Shown in pieces: positions 9,012-18,516 of a DNA stretch of 49,938 bases. The stretch is from NCBI GenBank assembly GCA_028704515.1, contig JAQWFH010000012.1, forward strand, positions 1-49,938. Direction: 5' to 3'. The notes under the pieces were generated by a model. That model saw only the letters and a program-made list of their open reading frames with translations. It did no database searches and was not told the origin of the DNA. The position numbers and the translations under genes are program-made. Source of the DNA: Eubacteriales bacterium (GTDB lineage: Bacteria > Bacillota > Clostridia > Peptostreptococcales > Anaerovoracaceae). Numbering within the stretch: the stretch's first letter is position 1; each line of letters opens with the position of its first letter.

Positions 9012-11450
9012 TTACATCTCTCTCAAAACCGCATTATACCTGTCGGAAAGAGCTTTCAAAATTTGCGCATGTTCGATTTGAACCTCTCCATCGGTGAGCG
9101 TCTTTTCATGAGATCTATAGGTAAGGCTGAATGCCAACGATTTTTTGCTCTCTCCTATTTGTGCGCCGCGATATATGTCAAACAGCTCAATACTTTCAAG
9201 TATTCCACCGCCTGCCTGTATAACGGCTTCTTTTATTTCTCCTACTGCAGTTTCTTCATCAACTACCAATGCTATATCTCTAACCACGGCAGGGAATTTT
9301 GGAATCTGGCTATAGAGCTTCTCCGTGTCCGATAGCTTTTCAATCTCCCCAAACAGCAGCTCTGCACTATAGCATCGCTTCGGAAGATCGTATTCCTCGG
9401 CGACCTCCGGATGGATTTCGCCCATTATCCCGACATATTTGCCTTCTACAAATATCCTTGCACATCTGCCCGGATGATACGCTCCGTAATTATTTTCTGC
9501 CACGAATTTGGCTTCTGCTAATCCAAGCGTTTCAAAAAGCTCTTCAATGATGCCTTTGAGAGTGAGGAAACTTTCTCCTTCACCATAAAGACCTATTGAT
9601 ATTGAAAGGGATTCCTGCGGTAAAGCATTTTCTCTATCCGACGGATTCGACTTGAACACATTCCCAATTTCGTAAGCTCTGGCCGATATAATGCTTCTCG
9701 AGTAGTTGCGCCCGAGCACTTCAAGCATATTCGGTGTCAAAACAGTTCTCATCGCCGATGTGTCTTCCCCCAAAGGATTAAGCAATTTCAATGTGTTGTA
9801 TTCCCATGAGCCTTCCGGAACCCTTATCTTGCCAACGCTTGCGGGACTTACAAACGAATATGTTTGTATTTCATTTAAACCCATAGCCGACATACATCTT
9901 CTCGTTATATCGCGAAGCTCCCAGCTCTCGGAAACCTTTGATACAGTGTTCATCTTAGGTAATGTATCCGGCAATCTATAATAGCCGTATATTCTGGCTA
10001 TCTCTTCTGCAAAGTCAATTTCCATTTCTAAATCTTGACGAACGGTCGGAGGTGTGACTCTCATAATCTCACCATCTCCTTCGACATTCATTTCAAGGCT
10101 CTCGAGAATGTCCGCCATTTGGTTTCTTGTGAGTTCTGTTCCGATGATTGCGTTCATCCTCGACACTCTTACGTCATGTGGTTTTGCTTCTTCTATATTG
10201 GGATATATGTCCACGGATCCCTTAACAACATTGCCTGCTCCGAGTATTTCAATAAGGCGGCATACACGGTCGGCTGCCTGTTCACAAAGATTTGGATCGA
10301 TGCCCTTTTCGTATCTTGATGAAGCTTCTGTCCTTAAGCCAAGCCTTTTTGAGCTTGCTCTTATGCTGTCTCCCAAGAAGTTTGCGGATTCCAATATTAC
10401 TGTCTTTGTAGTCTCTTCTATTTCCGAATTCAAACCGCCCATTATACCGGCAATACCGATAGGCTTCTTGGTATCGTTTATCATCAAGACATCGCCGTCC
10501 AATATTCTTTCCTTCCCGTCAAGCGTGGTGAATTTTGAACCTGAAGGCGCTGCATCGACTATAATCTTCTTATCCTCTACAGTATTTATGTCAAATGCAT
10601 GCAACGGCTGTCCGTATTCAAGCATGACGAAATTCGTTATATCAACGATATTGTTTATTGGTCTCATCCCTGCAAACATGAGCCTCTTTTGAAGCCACCA
10701 CGGTGATTGCTTCACTTCAATATCCGTTATTACTCTTGCCGTATATCTCTTGCAAAGGTCTGTTCTTTTTATTTCAACGCTTACATAGTCCGAGGCAGTG
10801 CCTGTCCCCTTTTCTTCACAAGCTGTATCCGGCAACTGCTTTTTCTTTCCGAATGTAGCGGCAGTTTCTGTTGCCATCCCCAACATGGATAAGCAATCCG
10901 GCCTGTTTGGGGTAATTTCAAACTCTATGGTGCATACGTCAAGCTCCAGAGCATCGACTATATTTTGTCCTGGAGTATATTCACCCTCAAGACGCCATAT
11001 CCCCTCTTTCGCAGCAACGGGAACCACGCTTGCCCCAAAACCCAGTTCTTCACATGAACAGAACATTCCTTCCGATGCGAGTCCCCGGATTTCCCCGCTT
11101 TTTATTACTGTCCCCCCGTTTTCCTTTTCTTTTCCGTGAATAGGTCCTGGGATTCTCGCGCCATCAAGCGCAACAGGGAAGTATGCATCCGCTTCTACAT
11201 TGGGGGCCCCCGTAATCACCTGCAAAGGTTCTTGTCTTCCTACGTCTACCGCGCATACAGCCAGCTTATCAGCGTTGGGATGCTTTTCGACCGAAATAAC
11301 TTTTCCTACTACTATATTTTCTATATCCTCGCCAAATGTTTCATATGTCTCAAGATTTGACCCGGACATTACCATACTTTCACAGTATTTATCTATAGAT
11401 ATATTGTCAATATTAACATAATCTTTTATCCACTCTATAGGTACAAGCAT
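9012..11450 (-). CDS. pheT: Phenylalanyl-tRNA synthetase beta subunit
   Basis: An 812-residue beta subunit. Visible in order are the N-terminal start MLVPIEWIKDYVNID, the tRNA-binding EMAP-like domain (about 45-155), the B3/4 editing region ('NRPDCLSMLGMA' onward), the B5 domain, the catalytic-like core, and a C-terminal ferredoxin-fold anticodon-binding domain (about 720-812: 'SQIPKFPAVVRDIALVVDE'). The length is normal for bacterial PheT. It starts 14 nt after pheS, so the alpha and beta subunits are made from one message. Confidence 0.97.
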   Translation of the reverse strand: MLVPIEWIKDYVNIDNISIDKYCESMVMSGSNLETYETFGEDIENIVVGKVISVEKHPNADKLAVCAVDVGRQEPLQVITGAPNVEADAYFPVALDGARIPGPIHGKEKENGGTVIKSGEIRGLASEGMFCSCEELGFGASVVPVAAKEGIWRLEGEYTPGQNIVDALELDVCTIEFEITPNRPDCLSMLGMATETAATFGKKKQLPDTACEEKGTGTASDYVSVEIKRTDLCKRYTARVITDIEVKQSPWWLQKRLMFAGMRPINNIVDITNFVMLEYGQPLHAFDINTVEDKKIIVDAAPSGSKFTTLDGKERILDGDVLMINDTKKPIGIAGIMGGLNSEIEETTKTVILESANFLGDSIRASSKRLGLRTEASSRYEKGIDPNLCEQAADRVCRLIEILGAGNVVKGSVDIYPNIEEAKPHDVRVSRMNAIIGTELTRNQMADILESLEMNVEGDGEIMRVTPPTVRQDLEMEIDFAEEIARIYGYYRLPDTLPKMNTVSKVSESWELRDITRRCMSAMGLNEIQTYSFVSPASVGKIRVPEGSWEYNTLKLLNPLGEDTSAMRTVLTPNMLEVLGRNYSRSIISARAYEIGNVFKSNPSDRENALPQESLSISIGLYGEGESFLTLKGIIEELFETLGLAEAKFVAENNYGAYHPGRCARIFVEGKYVGIMGEIHPEVAEEYDLPKRCYSAELLFGEIEKLSDTEKLYSQIPKFPAVVRDIALVVDEETAVGEIKEAVIQAGGGILESIELFDIYRGAQIGESKKSLAFSLTYRSHEKTLTDGEVQIEHAQILKALSDRYNAVLREM

Positions 11451-11464
11451 ATTCTTTGCCTCCT

Positions 11465-12487
11465 TTATTTGAATTGATTTATGAAACGCATATCGTTTTC
11501 GTATAGTAAACGAATATCATCAATTTCATACTTTAGCAACGCGACTCTTTCTACACCCATACCAAACGCGAAACCCGTATATTTTTCGGGGTCAACTCCG
11601 CCGTGCCTATATACATTTGGATGCGTCATACCGCAGCCTAAAATTTCTATCCAACCGCTACCTTTACATATATTGCAGCCCTTGCCTTTGCATTTGAAGC
11701 ACGAAACGTCTACCTCAGCGCTAGGCTCTGTGAAAGGGAAATGGTGAGGTCTGAAATTTATCTTTGTATCCTCTCCGAACATCAGCCTTGCAAATGTAGC
11801 CAGGGTTCCTTTTAAGTCAGCCATTGTAATTCCTTCATCTATTACAAGGCCCTCTACCTGATGGAACATAGGTGAATGCGTTGCATCAGGAGTGTCGTAT
11901 CTAAAGCACCTTCCCGGAACTATTGCCTTTATTGGAGGCTTCATGTTTTCCATAATCCTCACTTCCATAGGTGAGGTGTGCGTTCTCAGAAGGATATCCT
12001 CTGAAAAATAAAATGTATCCGACATATCTCTTGACGGATGTGCCTTCGGTGCATTTAATGCATCAAAATTATAGTGGACAGTATCCACCTCCGGCCCTTC
12101 TATTACGCTATATCCCATGGATCTGAAAACATTTACTATCTCTTGAGTTGTAATAGTTATGATATGCGGGGTTCCTATTGTTTTTCTTACGCCCGGCTCC
12201 GTAACATCTATCTTCTCAAGCGATAATTTTTTGTTAAGCGCATTTTCCTTAACTTCTTTGAACTTTTTGTTTATAAGAGCTTCAACTTCTTCACGAGCCG
12301 TGTTTGCCGCTTGTCCCAGAGTCTTCTTTTCTTCATGAGAGAGCTTTCCCATTGATCGAAGTATATCTGTAATGAGACCCTTCTTGCCTAGATTTTTTAT
12401 TCTGATAGCCTCGGTTTCCTCTATCGAAGAAGCGACTGAAAGATCAGCCCTTGCTTGCTCTAAAATTTCATTTAATTTGTTCTGCAT
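11465..12487 (-). CDS. pheS: Phenylalanyl-tRNA synthetase alpha subunit
   Basis: A 340-residue class II synthetase subunit. An N-terminal coiled coil (about 1-90) is followed by the catalytic domain with motif 2 'PGRCFRYDTPDATHSPMFHQ' and motif 3 'GFAFGMGVERVALLKY'. The 'CFKCKGKGCNICKGSGW' segment is a cysteine-rich insertion (CxxCxxxxCxxC) that could bind zinc; it is also seen in some other bacterial PheS. No T-box leader precedes it: the upstream methyltransferase gene ends only 17 nt away. Confidence 0.97.
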   Translation of the reverse strand: MQNKLNEILEQARADLSVASSIEETEAIRIKNLGKKGLITDILRSMGKLSHEEKKTLGQAANTAREEVEALINKKFKEVKENALNKKLSLEKIDVTEPGVRKTIGTPHIITITTQEIVNVFRSMGYSVIEGPEVDTVHYNFDALNAPKAHPSRDMSDTFYFSEDILLRTHTSPMEVRIMENMKPPIKAIVPGRCFRYDTPDATHSPMFHQVEGLVIDEGITMADLKGTLATFARLMFGEDTKINFRPHHFPFTEPSAEVDVSCFKCKGKGCNICKGSGWIEILGCGMTHPNVYRHGGVDPEKYTGFAFGMGVERVALLKYEIDDIRLLYENDMRFINQFK

Positions 12488-12504
12488 AATGCTATCTCCT
12501 ATAT

Positions 12505-13293
12505 TTACAGTAATTTCCTTGCACCTTCAAACATAAGTATGCCTGCCGCCACTGCCGCATTTAAAGAGTCGATATTTCCGTACATCGGTATCTTTACCTT
12601 AAAATCCGATATATTAATTAGTTCTTTACAGATACCGTTTCCTTCATTACCTATAATCAATGCAATATCTTTGGTCATATCTAATTCGTAATAAACTTTT
12701 TCCGCTTCGAGGCAGGACGCCACTAAGCTTTTTCCGTATTTCTTACAGTGCCCGGCCGCTTCTTGGGGGGTATCCAAAAACAGAACGGGCAGTCTAAAGA
12801 CTGAACCAGTCGCCGCCCTTATGACCTTGGGGGAATATATATCTCCCGTTCCCTTGAGAGCTATAACTCCTCCATATCCGGCAGCATCTGCAGTCCTTAT
12901 GATCGTGCCAATATTGCCGGGGTCTTGAAGTTTGTCGAGAATGACTATATTTTTATCACCTATAATCCTGAAAAATTCATCGGTACCGTAGCTCCTCTTC
13001 AGTGCTACGGCCAGAACCCCCTGCCCGTTTTCAGTCTGCGATAATATATTAAACAAGCCGCCTTGCATTTTGACGGCGTTGTTTTTGAGTTTAAGGGATG
13101 AAGAAATTGTTTCTGCATTCGGATAGTCTTCCCGAAATATTGCATATTCAAGCATGACATCGTTCTTAATCGCTTCTTCGATTAGATTCGTGCCTTCTAT
13201 GATGTAGCTTGCGGTCTTGTCCCTGTGTTTTCTGGTTTCAAGAGCCTTTACATGCTTATATATTTTGTTGTCCGAAGAATATATTTCTTTCAT
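12505..13293 (-). CDS. TrmH/SpoU-family RNA 2'-O-methyltransferase
   Basis: A 262-residue SPOUT methyltransferase. The N-terminal ~95 residues are the substrate-binding domain ('YIIEGTNLIEEAI'), and the C-terminal domain holds the three knot motifs: 'ILDKLQDPGNIGTIIRTADA', 'ALIIGNEGNGI' and 'IPMYGNIDSLNAAVAAGIL'. It probably methylates the 2'-hydroxyl of a nucleotide in 23S rRNA or tRNA; the precise target cannot be told. It is the first gene of the phe operon and starts only about 12 nt downstream of the ftsZ terminator. Its location just before pheST is common in Clostridia. Confidence 0.9.
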   Translation of the reverse strand: MKEIYSSDNKIYKHVKALETRKHRDKTASYIIEGTNLIEEAIKNDVMLEYAIFREDYPNAETISSSLKLKNNAVKMQGGLFNILSQTENGQGVLAVALKRSYGTDEFFRIIGDKNIVILDKLQDPGNIGTIIRTADAAGYGGVIALKGTGDIYSPKVIRAATGSVFRLPVLFLDTPQEAAGHCKKYGKSLVASCLEAEKVYYELDMTKDIALIIGNEGNGICKELINISDFKVKIPMYGNIDSLNAAVAAGILMFEGARKLL

Positions 13294-13305
13294 AAAAATC
13301 CTTAT

Positions 13306-13334
13306 ATAAAAAAGCCGGCTGTAAAAAACCGGCT
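13306..13334 (-). terminator. Rho-independent terminator after ftsZ
   Basis: On the minus strand, AGCCGG and CCGGCT form a perfect 6-bp stem around a loop of about 9 nt, followed by TTTTTT. It lies just beyond the ftsZ stop codon and about 12 nt before the next start codon. Confidence 0.85.
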
Positions 13335-13350
13335 AAAATCTGAAGTTTTA

Positions 13351-14499
13351 TTACAGTTTCGTTCCCTTTAAAAAATCCGGGATAACAAAGTCTGTATTGT
13401 GCTTTCTTTCAAGCTCAGAAATGATTTCATCAGCTCCGTCCTGTGTTTGCATTTCTTCATCTTGAACATCCTGCGTGTTTTCCTTTGTTCCCTCTTCATT
13501 TGCTGCCGCACTCGTTGAAGAGCTCAAAAATATGTCCTTTTGCTGCCTGTCCTCAAATCCGGTAGCAATAACAGTGATGACAATTTCTTCTTGCATTTCT
13601 TCCTTGATGGAAGTGCCGAATATAACTATTGCATCCTTGTCAGCCGCTTTTTCTATCTGATCTGCAGCATCATTCACCTCAAGCATTCCCAAATCATATC
13701 CGCCGGTTATGTTGAGGAGTATAGCCTTGGCACCGGAAATAGATGTCTCGAGCAGAGGGCTTTCTATGGCATTCTTTATTGCCTGAGATACTCTGTCCTC
13801 ACCCTTGCCTGTTCCTACGCCCATATGAGCTATTCCTCTGTCGCTCATGACGGTTTTTACATCTGCGAAGTCGAGATTAATCATGCCTGCTTCGGCAATA
13901 AGATCGGAAATGCCCTGCACTCCCTGCTTTAAAACCTCGTCGGCCATATTGAACGCTTCTATAACAGATGTATTTTTTGCGGAAATTTGCAGCAGTTTGT
14001 CATTTGGTACTACCACAAGTGAATCCACATATTTTTTAAGGAACTTGATTCCAAGCTCCGCATGTTCTCTTCTCTTCTTGCCTTCAAACGTAAACGGCTT
14101 TGTTACTACTCCCACAGTAAGTATACCAAGATCCTTTGCCGCCTTGGCTATTATAGGAGCTGCTCCCGTCCCTGTACCACCTCCCATGCCTACGGTAATA
14201 AAGACCATGTCAGATCCTGCAATGAACTTAGTCAGGTCGTCCAGGTTTTCCTCGGCAGCCTTTTGCCCTACTTCGGGATTTGCTCCTGCCCCGAGACCCT
14301 TTGTAAGTTTCTCTCCAATCTGAACCTTAGTCTCTGCTTTCGATCCGGCAAGGGCTTGCTTGTCTGTATTTATCGCTACGAACGAAACGCCTTTTAGTCC
14401 GGTTTCGATCATTCGGTTTACGGCATTACATCCGCCCCCGCCTACACCGATTACCTTTATTTGGGCAGCGCTTGGTTCGTTTATTTCAAACTGTAACAT
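13351..14499 (-). CDS. ftsZ: Cell division GTPase FtsZ
   Basis: A 382-residue tubulin homologue that polymerises into the Z-ring. It has the GTP-binding loop '[14 protein letters not shown]', the tubulin signature GGGTGTG at 106-112, the T7 catalytic loop region '[13 protein letters not shown]', a variable acidic linker (about 320-365), and the conserved C-terminal peptide 'VIPDFLKG' that docks partners such as ZapA-associated factors or SepF. FtsA is not encoded in this cluster, so SepF is a plausible membrane anchor (inference). It has its own promoter and a strong ribosome binding site (AGGAGGATC). Confidence 0.98.
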   Translation of the reverse strand: MLQFEINEPSAAQIKVIGVGGGGCNAVNRMIETGLKGVSFVAINTDKQALAGSKAETKVQIGEKLTKGLGAGANPEVGQKAAEENLDDLTKFIAGSDMVFITVGMGGGTGTGAAPIIAKAAKDLGILTVGVVTKPFTFEGKKRREHAELGIKFLKKYVDSLVVVPNDKLLQISAKNTSVIEAFNMADEVLKQGVQGISDLIAEAGMINLDFADVKTVMSDRGIAHMGVGTGKGEDRVSQAIKNAIESPLLETSISGAKAILLNITGGYDLGMLEVNDAADQIEKAADKDAIVIFGTSIKEEMQEEIVITVIATGFEDRQQKDIFLSSSTSAAANEEGTKENTQDVQDEEMQTQDGADEIISELERKHNTDFVIPDFLKGTKL

Positions 14500-14531
14500 T
14501 AAGCTTGATCCTCCTGCTTCTCATTTGATTT

Positions 14532-14560
14532 ATTATATCACACGACAACTTCTATGACTA
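14532..14560 (-). promoter_or_regulatory. Predicted ftsZ promoter (extended -10)
   Basis: On the minus strand, TAGTCA (14555-14560), a 17-nt spacer and TATAAT (14532-14537). The -10 is preceded by TGA, giving the extended -10 form TGATATAAT, which compensates for the weak -35. It lies in the 83-nt gap between sbp and ftsZ, allowing ftsZ expression beyond the cluster promoter. Confidence 0.65.
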
Positions 14561-14582
14561 GTGCTTTTGAAGTAAAATAACG

Positions 14583-14939
14583 TTAGATTTTCTCCTTTTT
14601 AGACAAAAATCTCTCGAGCGCAATTCGTCTCATTACCGCTAAATTATTGAAAAGTCTTCCGCCAAATACAAGTATCGCGGCGTAGTACAACGGTATTCCG
14701 AGCTTATCCCCCAGAAAAGTAAGGAATCCCGCAAGCACTGCGTTACAAAAAAATCCCGTGCCAAATACCCAGCCATTGTACTTGCCCTCCAGATGTGAAC
14801 GAGCCGCTCCAATAAGAGAATCTATAGCCGCCAATAGCCCCATTACAATGTAAAAGGAATATTCTGTGGGATAGGACACGTCAAATACAAACCCTATGGC
14901 AAGTCCCGCTGTCAACCCTGCAATAATAGCAATAATCAT
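14583..14939 (-). CDS. sbp: Small basic protein (DUF1290), membrane
   Basis: A 118-residue integral membrane protein with about four hydrophobic segments: 1-20, about 30-45, 62-80 and 85-100. The GAARSHLEGKYNGWVFGTGF block is characteristic of the DUF1290 small basic protein family, found between the division genes and ftsZ in many Firmicutes. Its biochemical role is not established. It follows the DUF881 gene by 14 nt. Confidence 0.88.
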   Translation of the reverse strand: MIIAIIAGLTAGLAIGFVFDVSYPTEYSFYIVMGLLAAIDSLIGAARSHLEGKYNGWVFGTGFFCNAVLAGFLTFLGDKLGIPLYYAAILVFGGRLFNNLAVMRRIALERFLSKKEKI

Positions 14940-14953
14940 TATTTCTCTTCTCC

Positions 14954-15673
14954 TTAAATCGTTTTAGAATATTTGTAAACATAATTATCTACATCCGAGT
15001 TTCCCTCAATAATTATTTCATCTGAAGTCTTAATCTTAAAAATTACGCCCCATTCTTTTAAGTTTGTTGCATATCCTTCAGGCCCCAGAAGGATTGATGA
15101 CATTTTGCGCGCATTTCCTATCGCTTGTATTTTAAACGGCCTTGCATATGTTACCCCATTTATTCTTACCGTATATCCCGAGCAGCTGATCGAGGTATCC
15201 GACAAAATTCTTTGTCCGTTCACCGAGATCGCTTCGGCTCCCGCCCTTTTTAGCTCGTTTATTATCATGAAAACATCCTCATCATGAACTAGTAAGTTGT
15301 TAATATCCTCCCCGTCAAACAGTTCCCTGTTTCCATCATCGACGGTAATGATTACGCCTGGTCCATGTACGGATAACCTGCCTGAGTAAATACCGTATTT
15401 GATGTATTCATCGCTTATATTCTCAAGTATATCCTTGCTTTCTTGATTGTATAAATTTTCTTCATAATCCTGTAGCTTTTCTTTAGCATCATTTATTCGA
15501 TTTTGCACATTCTCCAGGTTTTGTTTTTCACCTTCGGCCATGGCTCTGTAATCCTGAACTGTAGAAGGAGCGACATAAAGCATAAGCCCGTTTGTTACGC
15601 GTGATTGCGCCACTATCCCTATTCCTACGAGAAGTGCAATGGAAAATATAATTATAATTGTTCTTCTGTTCAT
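14954..15673 (-). CDS. DUF881 family protein (second copy)
   Basis: A 239-residue protein with one N-terminal membrane segment (about 5-22), a coiled coil (about 40-85: 'ENVQNRINDAKEKLQDYEEN'), and a C-terminal DUF881 domain containing 'SVHGPGVIITVDDGNREL', 'ELKRAGAEAISVNGQRI' and 'IQAIGNARKM'. The fold predicts an extracytoplasmic domain behind a membrane anchor. The function is unknown; the family's constant position next to sbp and ftsZ implies a role in division. It is a tandem paralogue of the upstream gene. Confidence 0.87.
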   Translation of the reverse strand: MNRRTIIIIFSIALLVGIGIVAQSRVTNGLMLYVAPSTVQDYRAMAEGEKQNLENVQNRINDAKEKLQDYEENLYNQESKDILENISDEYIKYGIYSGRLSVHGPGVIITVDDGNRELFDGEDINNLLVHDEDVFMIINELKRAGAEAISVNGQRILSDTSISCSGYTVRINGVTYARPFKIQAIGNARKMSSILLGPEGYATNLKEWGVIFKIKTSDEIIIEGNSDVDNYVYKYSKTI

Positions 15674-15685
15674 GAGGACACCCGC

Positions 15686-16414
15686 CTATTCCTGAGGTAT
15701 CTGTTCTGCATACTTGAATTTGATAATTCCGCTGTAACGAGGTACCTTTATGTCGGCTTTTTTGGATACAGTAACCTTGAGGTCGTATTTTTTTTGCATG
15801 ACCTCAACCGTACCACCCCTTATTGTAATTGTATTGTGCAATGTATCGGGATTGCCCAATGCCTTTATATTATACGGTGGTGCCGTCGCAGTACCGTTAA
15901 TGTTGATATGACTGCCGGCAAGCGATATTTCGGTAGTTTGAACTATTCTGTTTTCATTGATACTTATCGCTTCCGCTCCGGCTTCCTTGAGTTTGTTTAC
16001 AAGGCTGAGCAAAAGCTCGTAATTATATGTAATTACGCTTATATCTTCCTGGTATTCATCTGTAATTTCCGGGTCGCGTATAGTGACAATGATCCCCGGC
16101 CCTTGCATATCCGCAACTCCGGCTATCGCCTTGTATTTCTCGGTATCTTCAACAAGACCCTTTATTATTTCGTCCTCATCGGCCATTTCTTTTTCTATGG
16201 AGTTCAGCCTGCTCTCAACTCGCTCAAGTTCTTCCAGAGCAGCTTCCTTTTCAGCGCGCGTTTCTTTCAAGGTGACTTCATAATCCTTTAGCTTCAGTAT
16301 TGGTACAAGCCCTCCTTGCTCGGAAGAAGATGCATTACTGAGCTGCATAGCTAACACAAGCCCCACAAGCATAGCAACAAGGCCAACACCAATTATTCCG
16401 CCGTACTTTTTCAT
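15686..16414 (-). CDS. DUF881 family protein (first copy)
   Basis: A 242-residue paralogue of the next gene: an N-terminal membrane segment ('GIIGVGLVAMLVGLVLAM'), a coiled coil (about 45-90), then a DUF881 domain with 'DMQGPGIIVTIRDPEI', 'KLKEAGAEAISINENRI' and 'IKALGNPDTL'. I place the start at 16414, because AAAGGGGA lies 8 nt before that ATG; the earlier in-frame ATG at 16432 overlaps this ribosome binding site. It follows ftsQ by 23 nt. Confidence 0.87.
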   Translation of the reverse strand: MKKYGGIIGVGLVAMLVGLVLAMQLSNASSSEQGGLVPILKLKDYEVTLKETRAEKEAALEELERVESRLNSIEKEMADEDEIIKGLVEDTEKYKAIAGVADMQGPGIIVTIRDPEITDEYQEDISVITYNYELLLSLVNKLKEAGAEAISINENRIVQTTEISLAGSHININGTATAPPYNIKALGNPDTLHNTITIRGGTVEVMQKKYDLKVTVSKKADIKVPRYSGIIKFKYAEQIPQE

Positions 16415-16437
16415 TTGTGGTTCCCCTTTCATTTTTT

Positions 16438-17199
16438 CTAATTAGGGATTTCTGCACTGAAGGAGCAATATCCATCCGTGCCGACCCTTATAATCCCTCT
16501 CTCTATCCCCTGTTCGTGCAGCTTGTAAAGCACCTGCTGCAAATTTCCGCTCTCCATATTTTCGACCACGGCCTCAGGAGTTCCGTAAACAAGAAGCTGA
16601 TCGTATATATATGCGCCAATCATAACATTCGATATTTCTATCTTTTTAAAGTATATTTCACTTTCTTCCATGGTCCCTATCATCTGCATTGTATCTGTAA
16701 GAAGAAGATTCTCCTCGGCCTCCAACGGCTTTCCTACCTCTGCTGTTTTCATAACGATACCGGAAAGCAGCGTAACCTTAGGTGCTTTGTCCGTTTTCTT
16801 TAAAACCATGCCTTCCTTGTCAATTACAAAATAGCTTGTACCATACATTACCGCGGCCGCATCCTTACGCTCCTCTACCTTTATGATTATTGTTGCCGGC
16901 GGTCTTCTACCGACTTTCACATTCTTTATATAAGGGTCCTGGAGCAGCTTGTTTTTTGCCGCCTTTGTTTTCATTTCAAAGAATATATTTGTGCCGTTTT
17001 TAATTCCGGCCTTATCGATTACCTGCTGTTTTGTATAGTAATTATTCCCTGCGACATTTATTTTTTGTACATCAAAAAAACTCGTATCCATTAAAAAATA
17101 TAGTCCAATACCTATCGCCACTATTAAAAAAAGTCTCAGAAGATAGTTTTTCTTCTTTCTCTTTTTTTTCTTCCGTACATTATGCTCTTTCGCCATCAT
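16438..17199 (-). CDS. ftsQ: Cell division protein FtsQ/DivIB
   Basis: A 253-residue bitopic membrane protein with a very basic cytoplasmic tail (about 1-18, a run of Lys/Arg), a single membrane span (about 19-38), a POTRA domain ('FDVQKINVAGNNYYTKQQVI' onward, about 45-115) and the beta domain. In Firmicutes DivIB forms a complex with FtsL and DivIC in the divisome. The start region has tandem ATGs (17199 and 17196); the second is better spaced from GAGG. Its first 20 nt overlap the end of murA, suggesting translational coupling. Confidence 0.9.
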   Translation of the reverse strand: MMAKEHNVRKKKKRKKKNYLLRLFLIVAIGIGLYFLMDTSFFDVQKINVAGNNYYTKQQVIDKAGIKNGTNIFFEMKTKAAKNKLLQDPYIKNVKVGRRPPATIIIKVEERKDAAAVMYGTSYFVIDKEGMVLKKTDKAPKVTLLSGIVMKTAEVGKPLEAEENLLLTDTMQMIGTMEESEIYFKKIEISNVMIGAYIYDQLLVYGTPEAVVENMESGNLQQVLYKLHEQGIERGIIRVGTDGYCSFSAEIPN

Positions 17200-18445
17200 C
17201 TTCCTCTATATCGGCACCGAGAAGCCTCAGCTTTTCATCTAACCGACAATATCCTCGTTTTATATATTGCACTCCGCAGACGGAGCTTTCACCTTCGGCC
17301 GCAAGTGCCGCTGTCACCAAAGCTGCTCCTCCCCTCAAATCTTCTGCGAAAAGGTTATTTCCAACTAAAGAATTTCCTTTTGATATTATAGCATTTTTCC
17401 CGCATATTTCAATGCCTGCACCCATTTTATTTAATTCTTTTACATAACCGAATCTATTTTCGAAAATTCTCTCACGGATTGTCCCCGCAATACCCATTCC
17501 TGCAATCATAGCTGTAATTTGTGGCTGCATATCTGTCGGAAAACCCGGGAATGGTGAGGTAATCACTTTGCAAGTCCCCCTGATGTTTTTGCAATCCTTA
17601 AGCCATACTCCCGTTCCTTTCGTCTTTATCTTGCAACCGATTGATTCAAGTGCTTGCAAGATTGTTTCTATATGCTCCGGAATAGCATTCCTTATGAATA
17701 TTTCTCCCCTTGTGGCCGCAGCCATACACAAAAATGTCCCGCCTTCGATTCTGTCTGGGATTATTTCATATTTTGCGGGCACCATTTCCTTGACGCCTTT
17801 TATGGCAATACTTGAACTTCCTGCACCTTTTATTTTCGCTCCGCATTTGTTTAAAAAATTTTGTAAATCTATTATTTCCGGTTCTCTTGCCGCATTGTTT
17901 ATAACGGTTTCACCCTCGGCTCTCGATGCTGCTATCATAGCGTTTTCTGTTGCGCCTACACTTGGAAACGGCAGATTTACGGTGTTGCCTCTAAGCCCTC
18001 GCGTTTTCAGTATCAAACGCTCTTCCTTTTCCTCTACCTCCGCACCCAATGCCTTCAATGTCTCTATATGTATATCTATAGGCCTTTTGCCTATTTTGCA
18101 GCCACCCGGCTTCCCGATTTCGGCAATGCCGCATCTTGTCAAAATTCCTCCTGCCAAAAACACGGATGACCTCATGGATGACATTAATTCTTCATTTATC
18201 GTATGATTTGATATCTGTGATGAATCTACAAAGATATCATTGCCCTCACCTGTAACGGAGCATCCCAGCATTCTCAGTATATCTCGCATCTTTTCGGCAT
18301 CCGAAATTTCTGGACAGTTTGTTATGTTTGATTGACTCCCCGTTACAACGCTTGCGGCAAATATAGGTAAAACTGAGTTTTTTGCACCTGACAAAACAAC
18401 TTCACCATTAAGAGAATAACCGCCACGTATATGATAGGTATCCAA
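17180..18445 (-). CDS. murA: UDP-GlcNAc 1-carboxyvinyltransferase MurA
   Basis: A 421-residue enzyme that transfers enolpyruvate from PEP to UDP-GlcNAc, the committed step of peptidoglycan synthesis. From the chosen start it reads (M)DTYHIRGGYSLNGEVVLSG, the normal MurA N-terminus. The catalytic Cys is at residue 116 in 'PGGCKIGKRPIDIH', so fosfomycin sensitivity is expected. I chose the TTG at 18445 with GGAGG 13 nt upstream; the ATG at 18481 adds 12 unusual residues and has no site. It lies 71 nt after murG. Confidence 0.95.
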   Translation of the reverse strand: MDTYHIRGGYSLNGEVVLSGAKNSVLPIFAASVVTGSQSNITNCPEISDAEKMRDILRMLGCSVTGEGNDIFVDSSQISNHTINEELMSSMRSSVFLAGGILTRCGIAEIGKPGGCKIGKRPIDIHIETLKALGAEVEEKEERLILKTRGLRGNTVNLPFPSVGATENAMIAASRAEGETVINNAAREPEIIDLQNFLNKCGAKIKGAGSSSIAIKGVKEMVPAKYEIIPDRIEGGTFLCMAAATRGEIFIRNAIPEHIETILQALESIGCKIKTKGTGVWLKDCKNIRGTCKVITSPFPGFPTDMQPQITAMIAGMGIAGTIRERIFENRFGYVKELNKMGAGIEICGKNAIISKGNSLVGNNLFAEDLRGGAALVTAALAAEGESSVCGVQYIKRGYCRLDEKLRLLGADIEEDDGERA

Positions 18446-18516
18446 TAAAAATTCACTCCCTCCGTTTGCCCTAGAAAGCAATCCGGTTTTATCATATGCG
18501 TTACGGTTATGTTTTG

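Noticed and set aside
12488..12504. A T-box leader for pheS-pheT
   Set aside because: Only 17 nt separate the methyltransferase gene and pheS; there is no space for a T-box, and none was seen before the methyltransferase gene.
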